Origin: Gibbula magus
Lineage: Eukaryota > Mollusca > Gastropoda > Trochida > Trochidae
Direction of reading: 5' to 3'
Assembly (NCBI GenBank): GCA_936450465.1
Contig: OW388303.1
Span: forward strand, 10,323,021 to 10,387,020
DNA: 64,000 bases
Positions 12,901 to 25,400 of this stretch are shown in pieces. Position 1 is the first letter of the stretch. Every line of letters begins with the position of its first letter. The notes under the pieces were generated by a model, which was not told the origin of the DNA, made no database searches, and saw only the letters and a program-made list of their open reading frames with translations. The position numbers and the translations under genes were made by a program.

Positions 12901-15900
12901 AGTTTCGTAAAGTAATTGTGACATGACCATTAATATAATGTTCTATTTATTACCAAAGTCGTTTTATTGTGGAAACTACTCCGAAATCTACTTATCAATT
13001 TCAGCATTTAGCAGGGAAGGTTATAAAGAAAAAAGTTATGTCATATATTTGAATTGATAATAGTTATTTACAATTGATTTTCCGGGCGAAAAATATAAAA
13101 GTTTTTGTAATAATGATATTAAAGGTGCATCCATCGTGTTTCATAAAATTTTATTTGACATTAATACGTTCCAACTCACCACATGTGCTGTCTACAATAC
13201 AAATAAATTCACTCAATTTGCATATTTATCCCCATTCGCCAAATATATCATAATTACTAGTTTTAAATTAAAATTGAGTACATCATTATGCATGTGCAGA
13301 AACCGAAACTGCACGTCCCATTTATATGCACAGTAGTTATGTGACCTATTTAACATTAACAACTCACATTTGTCTTTTTGTCTGTTATAAATAAGATTCC
13401 AAAATTACGTTTGACTCATTGACGCGCCACACGCTATGCATTGTCCGGTTTTCGATCAGAAATCACCACTTTTACTTTCATATCGTCAATATATTAAGTC
13501 GTCTATCATCAAAATGGTAGTTTTCGGTAACAGTCGGTACTTCTCGATAAAGTAACATGATTTATAACGTTTGCAATATGTGACCCCCAACAACACAATG
13601 GATGTACCTTTAAGAGTACTTGTAAAGCGTTTCATCAACATCACCAAGGTACACGCTCTTAGCACACAACGTACAGTCACTATTTACAAGAGAGTAATTG
13701 TGGAGTTGAGACATATTTCTTGAAATGGAAGGTTTTGAGATTACGTTTAAAACTGATAACGATGACTCAGTCTTTAGATCTGATGGTAGAGACTTCCAGC
13801 TGCGTAGCAGAAGGAATTGGCACCAAATGTTATCAGTTTATATTAGGGGTGACTATTGACCCAAAGAGACTATTGCGATAGCGATAGTCTAATTGCCACT
13901 TACTATTGCGATAGCGATAGACTATTGTAACTCACTATTGCAATTACTATTGCGATAGTTTTTTTTTTACAAATATGCAATAATCAGCTAGATTTCTTAT
14001 AGGTTTTAGTAGAAATGTTTAATTGATGTATGAACTGTGGAACCAAAATCAGTAAAGAAATCATAAATGAAAAGACTTTTTGTCTTTTTGCTATTTCCTA
14101 TCTCTAGTTTTCCCTTTTGACATTCTAAATGAAAAGTCTTGAATTGAGGTGAGGGTTGTGTAAATCATTCATAATTAAGGGAAATTTAATAGTTTCGATA
14201 GTATCGATAGTTACCGTAAGCTTACTATTGCGATAGCGATAGTGTTTTTGTATATACTATCGATATAGTACTATTGCCAAGCCAACTATTGCGATGCATC
14301 GATAGTTCGATGTATTGTTACACCCCTAGTTTATATACATGTTCAACTAATGCTATGCTAGTTCGGAAATGGTTGAACTGCCAGGTTGACTGCTTGGTGC
14401 TAAGAGAACTTCATAAATCTCATCATGGAATTTTTTTAATGGAATAGATTTTTAAAACTTCATTGTGTTGTAACTATGATAAATATAATGTATTTGTGAC
14501 ACTTTTTAAGTGTTTTTTTTCTATGGCAGATCACAGAGAAGCGGTTATGGAAGCAGTTATACGACAAACTGGGGGGCCACCCAGGAAGTACTAGTGCTGC
14601 CACCTGTACCCGCAGACATTATGAGAAGTAGGTCCTTTGTACAGGCGTCATACTTTAATACATCATTTCGGAATAAGATGGAAACGTGAATTTGAAGTCA
14701 TTTGGCCATTCATCTTGGCTGTCGATAGAGTGAATCAGACTCCAACATATTTGACAGAATCTTTTGTTTGCATACATTTTGCATTCTTGTTCCAATTTTG
14801 TTGTTTGCACAGTCATCAAGATGGCTTCCAGTGAATATGGGTCATCATCAAGATGGCTTCCAGTGAATATGGGTCATCATCGCTTTATCAGTCCATCATG
14901 CAGTTTTCACCATCGTTCAATCTCATTAAAATAAGATTGTTTGTAACACTGGTACCTTACCGCATTCTTGATTTGAATTCTTCTGGACGGATGTCGTGTC
15001 TTATAACCTTGACTCTGACTATTTGCTTCTTAATATTCAACCAATCACAACTTGCTTAGAGATCGAATCAGTCCAATGACATCCTAGCTTTGTTGCTGAT
15101 TGGCTAGAGTAAGAGGTCACAAGACATGACCCCAACAGAGCAGTTCTCAGACAGACAACACGGTGTGGTACAAGTGTTAACCTTTAGCCTGCTGGATTGT
15201 TTTCAGGTTTTTGCAGAGAGCGTCAGATTTGTAAATGTGTCACAATTACGTCACATGGGTATCCTTCATTTAAAGTTTTTCTCGCCTTAGTAATTAACAT
15301 AATCTTAAAATAATTAAAATAAATATCTGAGTCACATATTTTTCTAACTTATTATTGTCATAAAAAAATATTAATTAGTGTAATATTTTTCAAATATCAA
15401 TTATTTTTACACTTGTCTATGGGAAAAATGAAATAATACAGTAGTTCTAGAATTGTACTACATTTTCAAACTCGAATTATTTTGTCAATAATTATTTATG
15501 CAGCCCAATTTTTACACCATTTTGTTCAGAATTAAATTTTATACCAGAAAAAAATAATGTTGATGGTATGTGTTTACCTTTCAGAAAACAAGAGCCCGTC
15601 ATAAACGATCTCCGTTGTATTTATAAAATTTCGACGTAATTTGTAACAATGGATATTCTTCAATGAACAATGCATTTACTTCCGTGAGAAATATTTGTAA
15701 AATAATGCATCAATCGTAATAAAATTTACACAAAAGGTTAACACATCTATTTACTTTTCTGTGTTCCAAATATAAACATATGACATTACAGTTTTTATAT
15801 ATTCCGACGTTAATCAGTCATCGATATCTCGAAACATGACAGTCAACAAACACTCGGCGCTCGCCATTGTTAAGCATTTCCTTCGCCGATTACAGATTTG

Positions 15901-18900
15901 TTCAAATCAACAAATCTAATGATCTAAATCATTTTGTAAAGAATCCATTTAAAACCAAAGTAAGAACACATTTTTCCAAATGTCTGTTGAATATTTAATG
16001 TAAACATGGTCTTGAAAAGTTGAAAAATACAATCAAAATTTCGTTCGGGTAGCGTTGTCGTATTTGTAAACAATGTCACGTGATTAGCTTGGTTGTACAA
16101 AATTGATCATGTGACCATCTATGTTTCGTTTGTCATTTCACTGTAAATTCGCCGATTCAAACATTAGTTATTCACATTTATTCTTTGAAATGTATTTGTT
16201 TGTCATTCTTGTTAATTTCATGGATGTTATAACATGTGCATTCATTTAATTCGTATCAGAACAAAATATTGTGTGAAAAAGCCGAGACGACACAATGGCC
16301 TCCATTTGCAATGAATTCGAACTGACACCCCAGCTAACAAATCTACGTAGTGATAACGTTGTGACAACGTCAGCTTTACGTTGTCCTTACGTAGATCCTG
16401 ACGTTGTGACAACGTCAGTTTGTAGACTCCCAAACAGGTTGCTACAACGTTGATTTTCTACGTAATTACTACGTTGTGAGGACGTTGTAACGACGTCTAT
16501 ATTTACGTTGTCCTTAAGTAGATCCTGACGTTGTGACAACGTCAGTTTGTAGACTCCCAAACAGGTTGCTACAACGTTGATTTTCTACGTAATTACTACG
16601 TTGTGAGAACGTTGTAACGACGTCTATGTTTACGTTGTCCTTACGTAGATTCTGACGTTGTCACAACGTCATTCTGTAGACTCTCAGAAAGGTTGCCACA
16701 ACGTTGTGTTGCTACGTAATTACGACGTTGTGAGGACGTTGTAACGACGTCTATTTTTACGTTGTCCCTACGTAGATCCTGACGTTGTGACAACGTCAGT
16801 TTGTAGACTCCCAAACAGGTTGCTACAACGTTGATTTTCTACGTAATTACTACGTTGTGAGAACGTTGTAACGACGTCTATGTTAACGTTGATCCTGACG
16901 TTGTCACAACGTCAATCTGTAGACACCCAGAAATGGTTGCTACAACGTTGTTTTTCTACTTACATACGATGATGTGAGAACACGAAAATGCCGTCTATCT
17001 CACGTAGTTTTGTTGTCTCTCAAACGCATTACGACGTTGCAATAACGTCCTTACAGATTCCATTTGTAGACTCCCCAATTCAGACGATGTACATAAACAG
17101 TCTATCAACTCATATTGTCAAAAACATTTAGTAACATTTCTTTAAGTTAACCACCGCTATAAAATAAGTTATAAAAAACATATTATGAAATAGTGCTTTC
17201 TACTTTTGCCAACTAGTAACATGAATTTTGAGTTGACAGACTGCTTATTATAAGGCATTTCATTTTTAAATGGTAAAATCGTTTGTCATTTGTGATAATG
17301 TTCTTCACTGAATGATTGAACATGCATGACAGTATGAAAAGCTATGTTTTCAGTGTTCTTGTCTATAAGTTCGAGAACACAAAGATAACAGAGAGATGAA
17401 ACTGTGATTATACTTTTAATTTGATTGAACTTAAAAAGTTAGCTTTTTCCTCCGATTAGCTTGTTTCCCTGTCCATTATCTTGTTCCCTTGTCCATTAGC
17501 TTGTTTCCTTGTCCATTAGTTTGTTTCCTTGTCTTTGGTTTATTTCTCGCTTCGTGAGCTTGTTTCCTTGTTGGATGCTGCTCTCTGCAAACAAATAATA
17601 CACATTTATAAACATTGAATATTTTAAAACAAAAGAGGTAAGGGAAATCAGTAATATCCTGTAGCAAGCATATTGATGTAAGTATGCATCTACGTTTATA
17701 TAATAATTCTTCTTTCTCATACACAAATTTTGTATTATTTTATTATTTTATATTACATTAACTTAATTTAAGGCGATACCTCATTACAACAATGTAGCAC
17801 TTATTTAACTAACGTTTGAGCATGATAAATAAACAACAGAGGTTTAATTGAATAATGTGATAACTATGAATGTTACAGGGAGGTATGATCGTGTAAATTA
17901 TTGCAAAAATAGTACGACAAAAAAAAGTTACCTGGTGAAATCGAGGCCCGGCATGTTTAGATGGAGCATGTATTAAGCTTTCAGAAACTTCCCCCTCGAC
18001 ATCACTTCCTTTGCAGTCATGTTTTTCATGTAGGCTTCTGAAAAAAATCAACATGTCTTAATGTTAAAACAGGAATAAAAAACTATGAGTTTGAAAACAC
18101 AAGTATATTGCTTTTTATGATGAAAGTTATTGCCTTCAAAAAACGTAAACCAAAAAACTTTATACATTTAACTAAGGTTATACATATATGATGAAATAAT
18201 TGAATTGGATTTGGGAAAAACAAGCAGAACCGTAAGATAATTATGTTTATGAATTGGCAATCATATTAGATATCAATTGCATGACATCAAGCGATATCTA
18301 TTTTCCATATATTGTGTCAATTGAATTGTCATAAAGCTAATGGGTCATAAGTAATTGTGAAGACATTAAATGTGTAGTTTGGAAATCTTTTCTTTTACCT
18401 TTTAAGCAGCTTGCCGACATCAGGTGATTTGTCCCCAGTTTCTTCATCACGCGGCGAACACGATCGCCTCCAAAGTCGTTAGCAACCGGAGCTATAAACA
18501 ATACAATAGCAAAATTGAACCTTTGTCTTCATTCAAAATAGCATGTTATTATAATATAGGTCATAGGTTAATATGATATTAGTAATGATGTATACGGTCG
18601 TAAGTAATCGTTCAATTACACACTGGACTTAGAGACTCGCTCCACAAATATTTACATACACCATTAGGTAAAAGAAATGGCTAGGTCTACTAACGACTAA
18701 GACTGTAGGCGTATCCCTGTTGGTGTTAGTAGATGCCTTATAGCATTCTGAAGTAAACGAGAAAAAATTTAAAGAGATAGACAATGAGGAAATAAATTCT
18801 TACCTAAATGATATCATATACGGCGTCGAAAACGAAAATGGCGTTGATCAACTGCACTAGCAGATTTGGCGCCAGTATTGTCTTTCCTCCAAAGTGCTGC

Positions 18901-19374
18901 ATGTTTTAGTCACGTGAATACACTGTGATTGGTCTATGGTGACCAGGTTATCCCCCAGCCATCCCGAAGGGCCAGCTGACATGAGGCTGATGAGTGCAAC
19001 AGATGTGACCCTGTGACCTGTGTTACTGCATGACCCATTTCTCACGAGTAAACTGGACAGAGCTGTGTTACATTCAGATACATGAAATACACAAATCTGC
19101 ACTCTTTACATATGATAAATAAAATATCTGTCAGTTGTTGACAAATAGCGCACTCGATGAGATAAACATGATATTATAAAAAAAGCAGATATGACCGCTA
19201 GTGTGTAATGAGTAATGAAATAATGATTGAGATTTTAGTGAACTATAACTTTCTTACCACAGTGAAAATATGTGTGATTAACGTGATTCGACGGTATATT
19301 GAACTTAATTCGAACTGATATTACGTCATTCTAACGATCTATATTTAAAAACTAATATTTAAATCACATTTTGA

Positions 19375-19411
<37 letters not shown>

Positions 19412-22400
19412 TATTTGTTTTCAAAATTCATTAATCAATGTCTGAAAAATCAGATAGGACATGTGGAGTCCGTTTGGATATCCCGATACGATAAGAACAA
19501 TGGATCTATATTTAAAGCCATCATGTATCAGATGATATACGTATGTCATGTGAAAGGTGTTTACTAAAACCTAAAAACCATCAGAAATATTAATTGAAGG
19601 AAGATGACGGCATATTGCTTGAAAATTGTCTACTCACATATTAAACATATCCGTTTATTGTGTGTAAAGTATTGTTGATTTTCATAAATATTGTATTTCA
19701 CCATCATGTATCTAAATTGTTGCGTTTATTTGGAAATATCTTCAAAGTAAAGCCATTCACTGCAACTCAATGTGTATATTTTTGGTGTTGTGAAAATGCG
19801 ATGCCCTGCACTGCCGAATGTAGGGTAATTGAGATATAACAGAAAGAAACCAACATTTGTATTTACTAAAATTGTCAGAGGATAGAACAATAAATATTAC
19901 ACCAAAACAAGAAATCGTATCCAGTTTTTAACAAAAAACATCACTATCATTGATTGCAATCAAATCAAAATACATGTGTATCTTAAAGCCATCATTCAGT
20001 GAATTCTTTGAATGTATATAAGCTAGTGTTATTACATCATGCTGAAATTCCTGCAGCGATAATTGATGACGAATTGAATGCATTTAATATTCATCTCGTT
20101 ATGAAATTAAGATAATACGCTGATTGTTCGTACTTAATATTTCTTTTGAAAACAACAGTAATTTTGCACTGAAATCACACACATTGATTCAAAGTTACCT
20201 TTCTGATAACAAATTAAAACAATGTTGTATTTTACCAATTGACGTCCTAAGGAAAACACATTGTAAAATAGATCTTAGAAACTTTGTTTCACATAAGTGT
20301 TTTCGCTGAGATTCATTTTAAGTTCATTTTAATAATAATCATTACATATGCCATGACCAGAATATGTGTTCCAAGTATTTTCTTCAAATATATTAGGATG
20401 ATAGAAAACTATGGCACCGAAATATAGAATTACAACTAGTTTTGCAATAATCAACTATTAAATCGTTGTGGGGGTTGGACTTGAGGAAAATGACAAATTA
20501 GTTTTATGTGTCGTGTAATTATTCTGCCATATATTCTGACGCATGTGAACGCGTTAATAACGCGAGTTTGCAACAAGCAAGCTATTCCAAACAAATGAGA
20601 AACCATTTAAACATAATGATATAAGATCAGTACAATGGTTACGAACAATACTCTGGACAATACGTACCACTTTCGTTCGTTTTGATACCCAACCATTCAC
20701 AAGGAGGAAAGCATTCTTGTCAAACGCATGTTATGTGTAAATATCATATTGGCAATACAATCATGTTTTACATTATAACTTTGCAGCAGTGTTATAGTTG
20801 TGCCCTCAGCGATGGAATAGTATTGTCAAGTCATTCATTGATGATCTATATTCTATAGTATGTAGATGATATCTGTCTTCCCTTGCCACATACCATGTTT
20901 ATTTCAGGGGCGAAGCCACGAGTGAAATACATACTTTTTTACATCAGGAGATCAGATAAACATGGTATTTTGCAAACATAGTACAACAGACATTCCATTT
21001 ATCATATAAGTTTTGTGTTTTATGTTGAAAATGAATGATTGCAATGGTAAATGTACGACTTTAGCAAATACACGTCACTCTGCTGAGTGTCGATAAAGGT
21101 AATCATCACTGTAGAAGGTAAAGGTTTATTTCACTGAGTTTCTCACACCAAAGTATATGATAAAGTATTATGACAATATCTGTTTTATGTGTTTGACGTT
21201 GAAATATACATATACCTGTCACAGAAGACATGTTGTATGAGATCTCATTGTTTTCCAATTACACATAACGAAGATATTCCTTCGGTATTTGAGGAAACAT
21301 AACCTATAATAGAATACATACGAGATTCGTAAAGACACTGGTCGTTGTGTGTAGTATTTATACAGATTTTTACCCTAGAAAGTATGCTATATTATCATAT
21401 ACTTTACACGACTGGTACGAAACAAGTGGGATTTTATTTGTTTTGTTACAAGGTTACAATGGAAAACGTGATATTTGTGTTTGTGCTCGTATTATAAATG
21501 TCAACTCAGTTAGCTCATGTTAACTCAGAGATAATACTAAACGGTGTCATGTTCAATGGCATTTTTTATGAAATAGTTGATTTGTACAGAACGAACGATC
21601 GAAATCTAGTTTATTGCAAAGAAACACATTTAGCTCGTTTCATATTGTATATTCTGAGATAAAGAAGTGAAAACTGAGTTAAACAATTTCTAAATCATCG
21701 ACATTTCCCTGAACCATTAAATGTGAAAATGGCTCCAATTTTGTGATGTCAAAACAACTGACCATATTATGACATCAGACCATGGAAACGGCATTCAAAA
21801 GAATGTTCTTTAAAACAAATTCATAATGAGGGTAATTTCAACATTCTATTCGTGTTCACAGCTTACATAAAAGTAACTACAACTCTCAATTTTGCGTAAA
21901 CTCTAAATATTAAGAAAATTACATTGTTAAAAGATTAAATTCGCAATGACATGCTCTAGACAAATTTCGGGATTTCATAATTAATCAACATGAGCCTCTT
22001 TTCCTTATCATTAAGCATATATATATGAGGTACACGTGGAAATGTATTCACAATAATTATATTATAATATAATATAATATAATATATTATTTTTCTCATT
22101 ATATATTCTAAGAAAGAACGTTATTATGATGGTTCGAGGACGTAATGGCCAGCGTTTCTTTACTACGTTTTAGTGACGTGACAAGTACGTTAACTACAGC
22201 GTCGTCACAACGTTGAGAAATTACGTTAGGGTTTACGTACTAAATACGTTGCAGCGACGTCCAGATATCAAGTTACCAGTATAAAGGCTTTACACGGCGG
22301 TTTGATCTATAGTAACCGTTTATAGTGATTCCTATGTATATCTAAAGAATGACCATGAATATATGTTTGATATATTATTGAATTACCTTTCTTCTCACTA

Positions 22401-25400
22401 ATGCTCGAGTTACTTGCATTACTTTAAATGGAATAAATTAAGTGTGGCATTGAATCAAAGATTTCACAGAAAATTTGATGGAGATTTTGATGGAGATGAC
22501 ATACTTAATTGTTAGTAATTGAGTAATTTCATTGGGAATGAGTTATCTTATATATTCTGAGATAAGTACGTTATTATGACGTTGTAAGGACGTGAGGCCC
22601 AACGTTACATTAAAAGTACATAATTATGATAAGTACACAATCTACAATGTCGCCACAATGTTGAGTAATAACATTACAAGAATAAAGAGTTTATCCATCA
22701 TGTGGGCTATACAAACTGTTTATTCTGAACCTTGTCTGTATTTGAAGAATGATCAATATGCATATATACACATGGAAATAATCAAGCACCTCCGTATTCT
22801 AAAGTGAAATGTGATGTTGTGAGAGCGTTACTGTACTTGAATTGAATTAATCACTTTCGATACGAGAAACTTAGGTTAAATGAAAGATTTCTTCGTGCAA
22901 ATTGTTTGAACTATCATTGACAAAATTGCCGTATTCATATGTTTTTTAATACATATTGGATTCTTTCCGGTTCAATCTGTCAATAAAGCGCATTTCAATG
23001 CTGTAGGCTATTACAGTAAACACTGACAAGATTTCGTCAGTACGCTATTTTTATTGAAATTGTATTTTCCAAAATTCGTGATTTTGATAGTTCATAGTGC
23101 TTTAACTAATGACTTATTTTGACCAGTTGACTTGAAAGAATGAATTGCTCACATTAGAGCAACCAATATTCACTTACATTTCTCAGAATAACCTAACAGG
23201 TTTTTTGGAGGACAAAATACCAACATTCCTATAAATGCAAATAACCAAAAGAAGCCAAACGTTATCTGAATTAAATCATCTTCCTTAATTTGCTAGAATA
23301 CGATTCATACCGTTCTCTTACTTTTGCTGTTAAAAAACGCAGGGGGTGCGACCACGCTAAATTTTCCCATGTGTATATGTTTGATACAATTGACTTACTG
23401 TTAAAATGTTATGTTCTGAAATAAGTACATGTTTATGACGTTGTGGTGATGTAAGGTTCAACGTTACAATTCTACGTTGGTAGGTATGTAAACATAACAT
23501 TGTCACAACGTTTGGAATTTACGTAAGATGTTACGTAACAACAACGTCGTAGCGACGTCAAGAAATTGCGTTACAAAAATGAAGGCTCCACCGACCGTTT
23601 GGTCTCTACTAAATATTCATAATGATTCTCGTGTGTATTTAAATAATGACTGTGAATAGATGTTTGATATTTTTTGCTTACTTTTATCATTTTGTATTCT
23701 GAATGAAGTACGTGTTTATGACGTTGTCAGGACAGAAGGCACAACGTAACATTACTGCATTTTAATGACGTGATAAGTACGTTAACTACAACGTTGTCAC
23801 AACGTTGAGAAATTACGTTAGGGCTTACGTAATTACTACGTCGTAGCAACGTCCATAAATCACATTACCAGAAAAACAACATTTAACGACTGTTTGGTCT
23901 TTACTAACTGTTTATACTGATAAATGTGTGTATTTAAAGAACGACTGTGAATAGATTTTTGATATTTTTTACTTACTTTTATCATTTTGTATTCTGAATG
24001 AAGTACGTGTTTATGACGTTGTCAGGACGTAAGTTACAACGTAACATTACTGCATTTTAATGACGTTATAAGTACGTTAACTACAACGTTGTCACAACGT
24101 TGAGAAATTACGTTAGAAATTACGTAATTACTACGTCGTAGCAACGTCCAGAAATCACATTACCAGAAAAACAACATTTAACGACTGTTTGGTCTTTACT
24201 AACTGTTTATACTGATATATTTGTGTATTTAAAGAACGGCTGTCAATAGATGTTTGATATTTTTTACTTACTTTTATCATTTTGTATTCTGAATGAAGTG
24301 CGTGTTTATGACGTTGTCCGGACGTAAGGTACAACGTAACATTACTGCATTTTAATGACGTGATAAGTACGTTAACTACAACGTTGTCACAACATTGAGA
24401 AATTACGTTAGGGCTTACGTAATTACTACGTCGTAGCAACGTCCAGAAATCACATTACCAGAAAAACAACATTTAACGAGTGTTTGGTCTTTACTAACTG
24501 TTTATACTGATATATGTGTGTATTTAAAGAACGACTGTGAATAGATGTTTGATATTTTTTACTTACTTTTATCATTTTGTATTCTGAATGAAGTGCGTGT
24601 TTATGACGTTGTCCGGACGTAAGGTACAACGTAACATTACTGCATTTTAATGACGTGATAAGTACGTTAACTACAACGTTGTCACAACATTGAGAAATTA
24701 CGTTAGGGCTTACGTAATTACTACGTCGTAGCAACGTCCAGAAATCACATTACCAGAAAAACAACATTTAACGAGTGTTTGGTCTTTACTAACTGTTTAT
24801 ACTGATATATGTGTGTATTTAAAGAACGACTGTGAATAGATGTTTGATATTTTTTACTTACTTTTATCATTTTGTATTCTGAATGAAGTACGTGTTTATG
24901 ACGTTGTCAGGACGTAAGGTACAACGTAACATTACTGCATTGTAATGACGTGATAAGTACGTTAACTACAACGTTATCACAACGTTGAGAAATTACGTTA
25001 GGGCTTACGTAATTACTACGTCGTAGCAACGTCCAGAAATCACATTACCAGAAAAAAACAACATTTAACGACTGTTTGGTCTTTACTAACTGTTTATACT
25101 GATATGTGTGTATTTAAAGAACAACTGTGAATAGATGTTTGATATTTTTTACTTACTTTTATCATTCTGTATTCTGAATGAAGTACGTGTTTATGACGTT
25201 GTAAGGACGTAAGGCCCAACGTAACATTACTGCGTTTTAATGACGTGATAAGTACGTTAACTACAACGTTGTCACAACGTTGAGAAATTACGTTAGAGCT
25301 TACGTAATTACTACGTCGTAGCAACGTCCAGAAATCACATTACCAGAAAACAACATTTAACGACTGTTTGGTCTTGACTTACTGTTTATACTGATATATT

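Noticed and set aside
24155..24734. Two adjacent minus-strand open frames of 94 codons with almost identical translations
   Set aside because: They are readings through consecutive 295-bp satellite monomers. Frame and length follow from the tandem repeat, with no start context or domain.
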